Positions 12,935 to 27,900 of a stretch of 64,000 bases of DNA are shown in pieces. Within the stretch, counting starts at the first letter, position 1; every line of letters starts with the position of its first letter. This DNA is from Maniola hyperantus (Eukaryota > Arthropoda > Insecta > Lepidoptera > Nymphalidae), in the NCBI RefSeq assembly GCF_902806685.2, contig NC_048541.1, positions 2,229,465-2,293,464 of the forward strand, written 5' to 3'. Below the pieces are notes generated by a model. That model did not search any database and was not told the origin of the DNA. It saw nothing but the letters and a program-made list of their open reading frames with translations. A program made the translations under genes and the position numbers.

Positions 12935-15900
12935 CATCACAATATTCCATACTAAATTATGGCGGTAATTTTTTTACATATTTATTACATAATATATCGT
13001 TCGCATTCATTAGTTAGTGATGGGTTTGGTATTAAATAGAATTAATTTTATATCCAAGAGCACTTATCATTTACGATTATGGGCTGATGATCATTTTAGT
13101 ACGTAACAGGAAAATCATTATTATTTATAGTCTTGTCTTCTTAGATAACACGAGAACGTGAGGAATATTATACCTATAAATATTTAAAACTATCTGCCCT
13201 GGCGAACTTCGGTCCGCCTAACAGTCGATTCTTTATTTTTTTAATACTTACAATTTTTTAAATTTTTTCTCCGTAAGAACCATCCTCGTACTTCAAGGAA
13301 TATAATGAAAAAAAAAATTAGCGAAACCGGTTCAGCTGTTCTCGAGATTTGCGATGACCAACACACTTAGTGATTCATTTTTATATTATAAGATGTCTAC
13401 AGGTTCTGATAACAATTTCACAAATCAAATTCTAGCCTCATCCAAAATCAATCCAATAAGCGAAGAAATATTTCCATGAAAAGAAATAAGTAGGAAAAAT
13501 AACTTATTACGATAGAAAAAAGTCTATAAAAAACCGGCCAAGTGCGAGTCAGGCTCGCGCAACGAGGGTTCCGTACTACAGTCGTATTTTTTCGACATTA
13601 TGCACGATAATTTAAAAACTATGATGCATAAAAATAAATAATAATCTGTATTAGAATGCACAGGTGAAGCCCTTTCATATGATACCCCACTTGATATAGG
13701 TAGTTATCTTATTTCTAAAATTGAAAATACTAATTATTAATTTATGACTACAATTAAATTTTTTTGTGTGATGTAACCACAAATTCGCGGTTTTTAGATT
13801 TTCCCCCGAATGTCTGCTATAAGACCTACCTATCTGCCAAATCTCATGATTCTAGGTCAACGGGAACTACCCTGTAGGTTTCTTGACAGACAGACAGACA
13901 ACAAAGTGATCCTATAAGGGTTCCGTTTTTCCTTTTGAGATACGGAACCCTAAAAATGAACCTGGTAAGGGTGGTATTCGTAAATTTTTCTAGGTAAGTT
14001 ACAATAATGATGAGAAGAAAGTGAAATAAAGCTAATGGACTAAGAGCCACCGGATGTAATCTTAGTTATTTTATAAAAGCTGAAAGTTTCTCAGCGATTG
14101 TCCCTAACACAGGGTGGAACAATGAACGACTATGAAGTTTGGATCCTGATGGTTTTGGGAGATAACAGATAATAAAGGTGTAAAAAAATCTTACGTCAAA
14201 GTATAAAGTCTATAAATTCTAAGTCGCGCACGCGCTGGCTCTACTTTCTATGTGAAAATTGATAATTTATGTTCGAACTAAATTAAGTAAATTGGATGTG
14301 GAAAAATCAGGAATCATTGTAAGTTTAGCTGCGATTATTATTTTATAACTTCTGTGGAATATGTCTTTGAAAGGATATAAAGTAACTGAATATTTTAACT
14401 TACTTGTGGTGCCCTTTGGTTGAATTCATCCTCTGTGAGAGCGATAAGCGCTGCGCCGTCCATTGCGAAGTATTCGGCAGGTACCATTGGTAGGTTGAAG
14501 TGCTGCAGTGTGAACATCACCCACGCTTTGACGTCACTCGTACTCCATTGCATAGGATCTGTGAACATCAGGAATTCGTTACTAAACAAAGTCTTCTTCA
14601 AATTCTGTTGCGTCTGGTACCTATAGTGAGATCTCACTCGCCATTTGTCATGTCAAAGTACGATTTTGGTCCTTAATTTAAAGGCACATTTCATGCCAGT
14701 TAGAGAACTTCTAACAAAACGACGAGGCTTCGACGTCACTAGCACACGGAGGTAGCCCTAATGTAGTAGCCCTATTTTTCTATGGTTCTATGTCACCATA
14801 GCCTAATATTTAACATGCCGTCGATTCAGGTCAAACCGAGAGTTCCCTCAGTCTAGTTCACTCTGTTAATGGTGAACTTTTGACATGACACTTAGACACA
14901 TAGAGCTAAAATGGCGCGAGAGATTTCTAAATTTACGCACTATATACCTACTCATGATGAAGCAATTTTTTCAAATGTTCAATTTGAATAAATTGCTTCA
15001 AACCGATACAAACATTAACTTTTAGGTTAAATTTAAAACACAAGCATTTTTTAACTTAGCACAGAATTTGTTTTAAATATTTATGTGTATTCCAGTTTGT
15101 AGAGTATTCAAGTTTTATAATAATAATGTTCATACCATAAAATCTGATTAAAGACTTATCGTGTGTATAGAATTTTACGAACATTTTCCTTAAACTATTT
15201 GGATTTATTTAATTTAATTTTATGATATTAATGATAAAACTTATTTCACCTTGAGAAAAATGGTTATAGCTAAAATCAGTGACGCGATGAGATTAGCCCA
15301 GAGAGTCATCAATAGACGTCTTAACAAATGCTTCATTCGTTGCGTAATCAACCATTTTTATACCGTTCTTGGAAGCCATATTTATAATCATTGTTTGCTT
15401 AGGCAGTAGCCTAGCAGCGTTGGTACGAGGAAATACTTGATTTTTTACTGACTCGCGATATTAGTGACGTCATTAATAATTATTCTATCTGAGGTTGATC
15501 ATCATCGTTATTATACGTTTCTAGCATCTGACATTCTTACGAGTACACAATAATATGTTATACATTGTACAATGCACAGTTATTTTTATTGTGAGACATT
15601 TTACATAATGTGAATGGGTTGCATTTTAGTGATTAATAGTAATATACAAGTGACTCACCTGGTGATATACCTAGTACAGTACAAGTATTGTCGACGTCTC
15701 GCTTAGACTGCTCGATAGCCATCGAAAGCACGCGATCTATGTCCGGAGTAACAAGCGCTTCTTCGCCGTTGCCTCCACTACTTTCTTCCATTTTGACACT
15801 GCTTAATTCTAGAGGTATCGGCCTTAAATTAAGCCGTTTTTGAAAGGTTGTGTCTTCGAGCGCCGATCTCAGTAAGATATGATCTCTCGGCTCCTCGACT

Positions 15901-18900
15901 TCAATTTTTGGGGTTATGTAACCGTGTTGAACACTTTCTTGTAAAATCTGATTCTCTTTGAGTAAATCTTCAATATCAATGTATTCTTCGTGTTGTGGGA
16001 CGGGCGATAAATATTGGTTGTGGCTGCCGTATGATACGCAGGAGCCTGAAGGTGATAATGGGTAGGGTGATGCAAATCCTGGTACTGTGAGCCTGTTGTG
16101 CGGCTCTTCTTTGATGAACACTGGAGAATACTCCAGGGAGTTGTAAGGGGAGGGTGGTTGGAACGCCACTGTGGGGATCGATCCTTCGTCTGATGATGGA
16201 GAAGGGGTCGGGTAGCTTTCAAAGTCGTAGAGGCGTTCGAGATATGTGTTATCTTCTGGGTATGGTGGAGGGGGTTTGGTGTGTGTGGGAGGGGAGTGCA
16301 ACATCGGTTCTGGGGGGGACTCAGCACCGAGAAGGCGCAGGAGATGGTGTATGTCAGCGGGGGAGGTTGGCACTGCTCTCTCGCCCTGGGATGCCGATGG
16401 GGGGCTGCACCCAGACCGGGGCACCGTCTGTGGCATCTGTTGACAAACAAAAACTCTCATTAATACCGTATTCAACTGAAAATAAGGGGTTTATCACAAA
16501 TAAAAAAGGAAAAGGTGACTGACTGACTGACTGACTGCCTGACTGACTGACTGACTGACTGATCTATCAACACACAGCTTAAACTACTGGACGGATCGGG
16601 CTGAAATTTGGCATGCAGGTAGCTGTTATGACGTAGGCATTAGCTAAGAAAGGATTTTTGAAAATTCAACCCCTAAGGGGGTGAAATAGTGGTTTGAAGT
16701 TTGTGTAGGCCACGCGGACAAAGTCACGAGCATAAGCTAGTCACAAAATAAATTCAGAGACGTAGTCCTCCAGCGTGTAAATAGATGGAAGCAAATTCTT
16801 CGAATTCAAAAAGTATGCAATACGGTATTTGACAGCTAGTCAAATCAGTAACTTTTTATCAAACGTCAAAACGCGCGCTTAGTATGCGAGATTCTATTAA
16901 ATACCGGTGTGTGACGTCACAATCATTTGACGTGCTTTTTAGTGTAATCGATAATTTAAAATGGTTATTATACTTAAAACCAAAAAAGAGCGTGTATTTT
17001 ATGTATTTTGGAAGCCCTCTATTTAATAATCACTGAGAAATAATTTATTTTTGATGTAGTCAAATACCCAATTGCAAAATGTGTAGGTTCAGGTTGCTTC
17101 TTTCTCCTTTCGCGGAATCGATCTTTAATTTTTCCATCTAGAACGTTTTATATGCTAATCATGAGAAACTGGACTTCACATAATATTTCTATTGTATTAA
17201 ACTGACGTTGTGGAAGGAAATAAAGACCAATTTACATGTTCTTAGTTAATGATTGATGTAATAGAGCAAATATTATGTTCATTGATAAGAGGTTAGTAAA
17301 TAAGTATTTTTGGATGTAGAACGTTCTCAATTAAAACCGATCAGCAAATATGATTTACAAGTCAAATAAAGACACGTGTCCACACCTTAATGTTTTTTAA
17401 GATTTTTTTAATTTTTTTTTTTTAAAAAGAAAACCATGTCAAACGTCTAATATTCCCCTTTCCTCTCCAACTAAGGTTGTCCTAGGAGTACCTAGGTACG
17501 ACAATAGTGCAACGAGCGGGGTTTGAACCGCCGACCTTTCGGTTTTCAGTCCACTCCTTTACCTGTTGAGCTATTGAGGCTTTAACATAATTATAATCAC
17601 TTTAGTAACCCATCACTACCCATTTTATAAATGCGAAAGTGTATTTGTTTGTTTTGTTTTGTTATTTAATCACGTCATAACAGTGCATTGGATCGACATG
17701 ATTTTTTTGCATGGGTATAGTTGGCACATGACAAGTGACAAAGGCTACCTTTTATCCCGGAAAATCAAAAGTTCCCATTTTAAAAACTTAAACCCACGCG
17801 GAAAAAGTTGCGGGCAACAGTTAGTCTTTGGATAAACAAAAACTCATTTATGTGAACACCGAAATTTGTCATGGTACACGTAGATCTCTGCACTTGCGTC
17901 AATCTTAGATCATTGACGTAGCACCAGATGTCTCAAACATAAACTCCTGGACTATGGTTTATTTATCTAAACGCCCAAGAGGTCTTAAATTAGCTTTTGA
18001 GTCATTGGACTCTTATCTAGGCTTAGGAAGTAAAAAAAATGTTGTGGCCTAAAGTCTGCTAAGTACGTTGTTATAAAACGGCACATCTATAAAAACACCG
18101 CGGTGTCTGACCGTCACATACAGTAAATTTTATTTAGATTGAAACTAGTTGAAATTTAGCGTTGCATTTAATTTTAGCAAATTTAGCAAAACTTGTAACC
18201 GATACGGGCTCAAATTTTGAAAAATATTTTTAGCGTTACATTTTCTTTGTTCTAATTCGTTTTACTTTCCTCATTTACGAGTTAAAATCACATTTTTTTG
18301 AATTTTTATCCGTATTAATTTTTGAGTAATTTTCTTCTATTTTTGAGCAAGAATTTTTATTTCATAGGGACTCACTCGTAACAGGGATAGCCCCATCCTA
18401 GTCCTCCAGTCAACTGACTTAATTTTCGCATTTCATGAGGAAAAGCTAGAGCAAGTTTAACCGGTCGGTTCAGTCAATCAAGTGGCAAGTTACTTGCATT
18501 ATTAATTTCTTGTTTCTAAACAATAACATTTCCCACGTAACATCTTTAATAATTATAGGCACCTTTCGATATCAGGCAGGTTGACTCGGTATAAAATATT
18601 ATGCTAGATCCTTCGAATGTGCTTTATTCAAAGACAGAAAACAATGTTATCATGTAAAATAGTACGTATGTGACTCGTATTAAAAAAGCTGCATAAGAAT
18701 AATAAATAGACTTTTATATTTTAGGTATAAACATAACCACAGAATATAAATTTCGGCGGGGAGGGGCGATGCATGCACAAGAGACCGAAACGTAACCAGC
18801 CCAGAGTGAAGAAGAAGAACAACCACAGAATATAATATAATAAGTACTAACATAACCAAAATAAAGGCGTTTAAAAAACTTGAATGATAATAGAAACATA

Positions 18901-21900
18901 TGCCTTCACTCAAGTACCAACAATAACTGTACTTAGTTTTAATTTGGTCGAATGAAAGATGCGCGGACGCATGGGTGTAGCAAACGGAAACCCAAACATT
19001 AATTTTTATATGGATATTAAATAGAGAGGTGTTTAATTATTTATTATGGCTCAAAACTTTTAAGGTCACTTGTTAATAGGTTATATTTAAAGGTTATAAT
19101 TTGGAGCATATTATGTATAGGTACAGGTATTGAAATGAAATACATCAAGCAGCCTCATTAAGAAATAATTACCTCGTTCCACTAGAGCTCTATAATCATC
19201 ATCATTTCACGATTATTTAATAGGCTCGTCTTAATCCGATTGATGTCATTAAGCCGAAGAATAAAAGCCGGCCAAGTGTGAGTCTGACTCGCGCACCGAG
19301 AGTTCCGTGCTACAGTCGTATTTTTCGACATTTTGGACGATAAATCAAAAACTGTTATGCATAAAAATAAATAAAAATCTAAAATAAAAAAAGATAATGC
19401 CCTTTCATATGGTATAGTAATCTTACTTTAAAAGTTGAAAATACTAATAATTTTTTTATGAAGACATTTTAATTTTTTTTGTGATGTAACCACATATTCA
19501 TGGTTTTCAGATTCTTCTCCTTATGTCTGCTATAAGATCTACCTACCTGTCAAATTTCATGGTTCTAGGTCAACGGGATATTTCCTGACAGACCCGACAG
19601 ACATACAGACAACGAAGTGATATTATAAGGGTTCCTTTATTTTCCTTTTGAGGTACGGAACCCTAAAAATTAGAAATCATTAATTTACTCCGACCAAATA
19701 AAATTATGTTTAGTAAAAAGCTGTGATAGCCTAGTGGTTAGGACGTCCGCCTTCTAATCGGAGGTCGGGGGTTCGATCCCGGGCCCGCACCTCTAACTTT
19801 TCGGAGTTATGTGCGTTTTAATTAATTAAATATCACTTGCTTTAACGGTAAAGGAAAACATCGTGAGGAAACCTGCATGCCTGAGAGTTCTCCATAATGT
19901 TCTCAAAGGTGTGTGAAGTCTACCAATCCGCACATGGCCAGCGTAGTAGACTATGGCCAAAACCTTTCTCACTCTGAGAGGAGACCCGTGCCCTGTAGTG
20001 AGCCGGTGATGGGTTGATCATGATGATGATGAAATAAAATTGTGACCAAAAAGACCGGAAAGTTCTAAAACTTCTCATTCGAAGAGGAGACCCATGCTCA
20101 ATAGTAAGCCGGCGCCTGCCCGGTCTGTTCAGTAGTTTGAGCTGTGCGTTGATAGATCAGTCAGTCAGTCAGTCACCTTTTCCTTTTATATATTTAGATT
20201 CAGTTAGTTCTACGCAATTTAAACTCAAAATATGTAATCCCAGCTTTATTTAAGCACAAATTCCTATGCTCTATAGATCGAACGTGCGTGCGACTATATA
20301 ATGCGAAAAAAAAGATAATTATATCAGGTTATTCGAGCCCGGCGCCAGCTATGCGGAAGTTTTGGCATGCCTGCAGTGAATTTGTTCTTTCAAAAGCGTT
20401 TTTCGGCTTGTATTGTCAGATCCAATGCGGATAATGTTGGCTGCGATCAAATTCCTGTGCATATTTTAAAATTATCATGTAGGTACTTAAATGTAGCAAA
20501 ATTATTGAAATTCTTAATGGAAAAAAAATATTACTCTGTCAACGATTATGTAACAGAAAAGATATAAGAAATGACTTGGACAAAATAATATTTTAATGTG
20601 TATGTATTTTTAATGTAATTTAAATTAATGTATCATTGCATGCCGCAAGGTAGAATTTGGACGTACACTAATAATACCTTTAAGATCTGTAAACTAACCC
20701 AAATTCGCAATAAAGAGAATTGAATTGAATTGAAGTACCTAAATATCACTTGACGGTGAAGGTTATGCGTGAGAGTTCTCCATAATATTCTCAAAGAAAA
20801 CTTTATGGAGAACATTGCCAACCCGAACTTGACTCTAGCGTGACGACTATGGCTTAAACGCTTCTCATTTTGAGAGGAGACCACAACGTGCTCAGTAGCT
20901 GACAGACAATGAATTGAGATGATGATGATGATGATGATGATAAAATTCTCTTATCGACTATCGATGACCTCTTATTAAACTAAGTATATGAAAGGAAAAG
21001 CTGACTTACTGACTGATCTATCTACGCACAGCTCAAACTACTTTACGGATCGGGCTGAAATTTGGCATGGAATTTGGTATTTTAATAGCTTTTATGACGT
21101 TAAGAAAGGATTATTAAAAATTCTTCGCCTAAGGGGGTAAATAGAAGTCGCGGGCATAAGCTAGTTCCCACACAAAAAGAACTCAGTCAAAACTGCATCA
21201 ATGAAATATTTCATTTTGATTTATTAATTGGATACGATACGCTCTTTCTCTAATTAAAGGATTTACGCCCCATAGCCTCTCTGTTCATTCAGCCGTGTAT
21301 TTTGTTTCCTAATATTTTTTCTGGCGGAAGCGAAGCCTTTTCGTTTGACGTCAGGCCCATTGTATCAGTCCAATTCTAGAGCAGAACAGACATGCGCGTG
21401 ACCAGTCACCAGACAAATCGCAGCCTTCTGTTACATTTTCGACGAGACCTTGGGGTTTTCACGAATGAGTTGTATTTAAATATTGTTGAGACGAATTGCA
21501 AACAAGTCCTTTTACAGAACCGAAAATGGCCACCGGAATCGTAAATAAAGAGACTTTATGATATAATCTTGGTAACAATACCCGTAATGACACTTATTTA
21601 TTATGTTACAGCTGTTCTGTGGCTATATCATTTTGCCTGAGAGTTCTCCATAATGTTCTTAAAGGTGTGTGAAGTCTGCTAATCCGCACTTGCACGTGGT
21701 GGACTATGGCCAAACTCCTTCTCATTCTGAGAGGAGACCCATGCTCAGGGTCTCCTTTCGGCCATGGTCTACCACGCTGGCCCAGTGTGGATAAGCTGAT
21801 TTCACACACCTTTGAGAAAATTAAGGGGAACTCTCATGCATGCAGGTTTCAGAATGTTTTCCTTCACCATCGACCATGCGTAAACGCACATAACTCCGAA

Positions 21901-24900
21901 AAGTTGGAAGTATCGAACCCCAGATCTCCCATCAGCCTCCTAGGTTATCACCAGTTTTTATTTATTTTGGTCATCAACAATTTTCCATATATGTACATTG
22001 TACATGTAAGGCAAGTCTACCAATAAAACACAACACAAGCGTACGCGGTACACTTACGAGGTACACTTTATACAATCCTTGAGTAGGTATACTGTGTTGG
22101 AACCGAATCTCTAAGGGTGAGATCTATAGAGCGCACTCTCTCACATAAAACTGTCTCGTTTTAACTCAATCTTAAGTTTGAACAAATTCAAAGTGCGCTA
22201 GTAGGTAGGTACACCACACCCCTAGTTTTCCTCACGAAAAATAATCAAACACAACCCTAAACATCACATGGAAATATCAAGTGGAAAGACTAAAGTATGA
22301 AACCAAAGACATTTTAATATTAACAGTCTGGGACACTACTTTTAAAATTAAACCACACGTGCACTGCCATCATCAAAGCTATATTTTTGCATAATACAAC
22401 AATAACTACACCTCTCTCGTAACGAGATGTCACAGTCAGATTAACTCCAAATGGCCCATTAGTTTCGGCACAGCAACACCCATACAACCTTCAGACAAAA
22501 ATATACAAAGAATAATGAACTCTGTGTTCAAAAGCATACAGTTTACTGTCAAGTACAAGTTATACAATAAACTTTCTTGGCTGTACTGTGAACTGTGCTC
22601 TTTACTCCGTTATTAGCGCTTACCAGGTTTGACAAGCATACAAAACATGTTTAGCAACTATAAATATAAAATGCTCGAAACACACAAAAACAAATGGGTG
22701 GGAATCCCGCATTAGTTGATAAATGACTGTCATGGATGAGATGTTATGTGCTAGATTCTTAAGTTTTATATAAGACTCGTTATTAATCACTTTTGTTGCT
22801 ATGTTATAGTAACTACTAACTAGACTTCAATGCCATTAAGTCTCTAACTCTTTAACATTATTAATCTTCAAAGAATTAAGTAATTTAATTAACCTCAAAT
22901 ACGTTACGATTTTGAGAACACCTAAATAGTTTGCATAAAAAGTCAATAATAGGCATGCATAGTTTAATATTTTCGATAACTATAGGCCGAAAATCCTGTA
23001 AAGTACTTTTAAAATGCTAGAAATGAGCTGGTTTTAAAATGCCGGCAATCTGTAATTCTTTGTTCAAATAAAAACTCTTAAAAGCTCTGTTATTTCGTCA
23101 AAGATTAACTGGTACTGAATCTACCACTGATTTAAAAATAGCAAAGAAACTCTATAGTTCTTTTCTTAAGTTTAAAATCTACAAACACTGTTAATCTACA
23201 CTAAAGTTTGTAAGTTGTGATGTAAGACGTAATCTCCGAAACTATCCATCCGATTTCAAAAACTCTTTCGCTGATAGATAGTTACATTATTCTCGAGTGA
23301 ATGGCTATAAATTCCATCACACGGTCGAAGTCGCGGGTAAAAGCTAATAATCTATAACTCACTTTAACAAGGGTTTCCTCCGAAATGATAGTTCACTGCA
23401 ATTATTAAACAAAAATCCGCACTCACTCGAAATGTCAGGCTCTGAGTCAGGGTTGTTGCACCTTTGACGTCGCGTCCATGTTTTGAGGTTAGGTTACATC
23501 GGGCGCCTACTCCGTTACCTAATGTTGAGGTTACGTAGTTTTTTGGCGCATGACCGCGTGTATACGTCGAGTAGATCACTCAGGCACTGAGCTCGGCGCT
23601 CGCGCACACGGCCTTTGGTTCAATGAAGGCCTGCGTCATGCCGGGAAATACGCTTCTAAACTAATATCGAATTTAATAGTGTCTAACATCTGAACAATAC
23701 GCCACCGCATACGTCAGTATCGCATTCAATTAATAATGACGTTCACGTAAATACAAAAGTGATTTGTTGTCAATAATTTTCCTATTTTACTATCACGAGA
23801 CTCAATTAACCGAGTTAGATAATTTCTTCCGTAATAATGGTAATTAATTATTATTATTTTTGATAGTTAAACTTCTGGTTTCAAGCAATTGTAGTTTTGT
23901 ATTTAAAAACATGTATGTTGAAACTTCATAACAGTCGATCTTTATATCTTTGGTTGAACCGTATCAATGGCAAGTAAGTTGTTTTGTTTATTACGGTGTT
24001 AACGATTCTATATCATGGTGTTGACTTTAATAAGATGCTCATAAAATATTAAGTACTACAATAATACCTCGTAGTTCTACAACAATAGTAGTAGTAAAAA
24101 TAGTAAGTTCTGAGGCTCTAGTATAACTTTATTATTTACTAACGTACCACGTCAGTCCACCATCTTCAGTATGGACATTGTGTCATGTCGGTTAACTTAA
24201 AAAATCACTAAGGCCTTGTTTCACTCTGTGTCGCCTTTTGTTCCTAAAAATCCAAAATTTAAAGGTAAAAGAAAACATCGCGAGGAAAGGCATGCCTGAG
24301 AATCTACCATAATGTTCTTATAGGTATGACACCATAGACTATGGCCTAAATCTTTCTCATTCTGAGAGGAGATCCGTGCTCAGAATGAGGCCGATGATAG
24401 GTTGAAATGATGTTGATGATGATGGTTGAGCGCTATTTAGCGAAAACATCGCCTTACATTTTAAGTTTTCTTTTTTTAAACTTGTTATTTGTGCTTCGTT
24501 GTGCAATAAAGTATATACACACATACATACATTGTTTTAATTATATTAAAAGCAAAACCCGTAGGCAGAACTTAAGTTCTTAGTAACTAACAAGGGTCGT
24601 GATTGGATTAGATATTCATTATTTCTCATAAGGTAAATATAATTTTTATATGCATTTAATTGTAATGATGAATGTATTAATACTATTGTAATTCTAATAA
24701 ATGTAATTGTTATTTAATTACTGTTTCAATGAGAATTGAGTTGTAAACGGACACTGGTTATTCCTTTGTAAATTTGATTAATCTATGTCTGACTCATGAA
24801 ACCCCATAAGGCATTCTATAGAAATGATCTAGGTGGGTTTTAAACAAAATCTGAATAAAAGTAAAATATATAATATCACTATACTTATATAAAAAAGTGT

Positions 24901-27900
24901 AACTGGACGATTTATTTACATTAAATATATTTTGAAAGTTTTAATCGAAAGAAGCATTGTTATCAGTATAGAACCCAAAACATTTTTTTTAAATTTGGTC
25001 TGTCGTCTATCTGCCTGAACACGCTCGACGCTGAAAATCCTTGTTTTACGTGATTTTTTGCATGGGTATAGATAAAGAACTGGAGAGTGACGTTGGCAAA
25101 ACCAAAGAGTTCCCACGAGATTTAAAAAAAACCTAAATCCACACAGAAGAAGCCGCGGGCGTCATCCAGTGGCTTATAATTGATAAAAATAAACGTCATA
25201 AATATTAAAAAACAGATTCAATTTAATTAAAAAATGCGTAGTACCTTAAAGACTTTGATAAAGCTGATAAATATTCTACCTTGAGTTTAATAACTATTAA
25301 TGAAACAATTATGAAATTGATATTATCTCTGTAAAAACAACGATGTAATAGTAATAATTAATATTACCACATAATATTACTATCACAAATACCAATCGAC
25401 TGAAACCAATCTGACCAAATCTAATGCAATAAAACCCAAGTCTAAAAAGCAAGACTAATAATTATTATTCTGGACGCGGTACAATTGGTCAGAAAACTAT
25501 GACGTCGCATGTCTTCACTTCATTCATACTCTAATAAGTATATGACACTAACTACCTAACACACACATACAAAACATCACACACTAGTGCTTATAAATAG
25601 TGACGTGAAACACGTGGGAAAACTTTAGGTCGTGATATTAATGTTTACGTACACCCACAGCAACGTACTAGTACTAAACACATTAAATAAACTAAAATAT
25701 ACCTTAAATCAATTATGTTAAGCTTCATATTTGTATGTATATTTTCATCTCATATGTAATTGTTGATAACCGTACATCTTTATTTATCTTCTTAGAATTT
25801 ACATGTGTATGTAATACCTAGTTAGCATCACGGTAAAACATCTACTTTGTACATTGACATAAAAAGGGATTTTATTACTTATGTTGGTTTTTCTTATACT
25901 GGCTAATTTCCCCGTGGAAAAGACATCAACGAGTGCAAGTGTCCTCGAAAAGTTTTGAGTAAATTTTTTTCTGCATGACAATAATAACAATTTGTTTCTT
26001 GTATATAGGTTTTTTTTTAAACAACTTTAATTAATAGTAATATTTAAGTACATTTTTGTATATATATATAATCCATAAAACGCTTCCTCCCGTCAATCGT
26101 GAAACTAAAATCTTAAAAATAGTTAAAATTAATTTCATTTCCATGACACTAGTTTGTTTCTTAGTAGGTACAGATAAGTTCTTCATTTATATCATTTTTG
26201 AAAAAAAAACATATTAATTATTGTAAGTTTGATTCAATTATGATTAAAATTTAAAATATTTAAAACCGCTTAGCATCCGTGTGATTTTCTACGAAATTAA
26301 CACAACATTCAGAGCTTTTAGTCGTAGCATACTATGCCATAACCCAGTCACGTGCGGAGTAGAAAATAATATGTAAATATTCATTTCATTTCATCAGTAT
26401 CATATTATTACGATGCGAGAAGGCTCGATTCAACGAAGGGCGTAATGCAGGATTACGATCTTATATAAAGATAATAATATTGGCACGCAGTTTGAATTTA
26501 TTTATGGACCAGCTAATGCCTGGTATGCGTTGCAATGTATCTTTTTTTTTAAATTTGTGTGAAGGAATCGCGCCCGTAGGTTGTATGATAATTATGTCAA
26601 AAACCTGTCCGTGAATACCAATAATAACAGTACATAGTTTCATCGAAATCGGATTAAAGGTATAGTAAAGAAAAACGGATGAACAAAAAAAAACCTAGAT
26701 TTGTTTTTATATAAAGATAAGCGAATACACTCACAAACGTGAACCTTCGTGAACGTGTCAAACTTCATGTCAAAAATACGATTTTAGTCCTTATTTTAAA
26801 TGTAATCCGTACTTTTGACATTACAGACACAACCCATGGAGTTAAAATGGCGCGTGAGGAGTCATTTTGTACGGACTATACTTATCTATACTACCTACTT
26901 ACTAAACACTAGCTGATGCCCATTACTTAGTCCGCTAGATACAGGTTTTTAAAAATCCCGTGGGATCTTTCCGATTTTCCGGGATAGTAAAAAGATGAAA
27001 AATAAATGTCACTTCCCAGGACTTAAAACATACCTATTCATATAAAAAATAATATCGATCCGTTGCTCCGCTGTAGCGTGAATGAAGGACAGACCAATAA
27101 ATCAACAAAGTCATAGACCATAGTTCACTGTATATTTAAATATTTTTAATGTAGTATCAAAGTCGCGGAAATAAATTATGTCACCTGTATGTCACTCAAT
27201 ATATTCCATTGTCCATTGCATTATGTAATTGGAATTACCAACTGAGTAACGCATAATAAACGGCTACTATAACCATTCATAAAAACTAACTCCCACTTCA
27301 CTCCACACTAAGAACTAAGTGAACAAATGTCACAACTAACAAATAAGTAAAGGTTATCATTTATTAATAGTTCCGAACACTTAGACTGTCGATAAAATTA
27401 GAACCACGCCCATGTTGCTGGCAAAAAACGGCTAAAAATACACTAGGTATACTTTTTTGTGCATGAGATAAAATAAATTCAGCTGTTCTTTTTGCAAGAC
27501 TGCCCAGAAAAGGAGAGCTATGTTTTCAGGGTGCATGTATGTATGTATGTTAGTTTCTTTATTCCACTTCTATATACCCGAACATATTTGGTTGTATGGG
27601 GTGTTGTTAAAATCCTTACATCATCCCAAGTGACACGATTATTATATTTTTAATTCAATATGGCGGCTGTATGGCGTCATTTTTAAATGTGAATATATAT
27701 TTTTTACTTTTTAGTTCATTTTTGGCAGGGTAGTCGTGTTTTTTATATTTTTTTAAATTATTATTAGCTTGTTGCAGACATTTTGCGTAGCGAGTGAATG
27801 TGGCCCTACGTAGGTACATATTATAGATAACAATAATTTACTATCGATAATGTTTTTTTTGTCTACGGCTTGGGATCTGATTGCAGTCTCCATGAGCTCT

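Noticed and set aside
14559..14637. Extension of the exon 3 frame upstream to an ATG at 14637
   Set aside because: Splicing at TTCACAG (14558) joins ISP to DPMQW exactly as in SPDEF-type domains; the upstream codons are intron.
15914..16522. Long open frames on the other strand and in other frames over exon 2 (for example 16154-16522 plus and 15914-16450 minus)
   Set aside because: They are shadows of the G/C-rich coding exon; only the chosen frame gives a conserved Pointed-domain helix and fits the splice phases.
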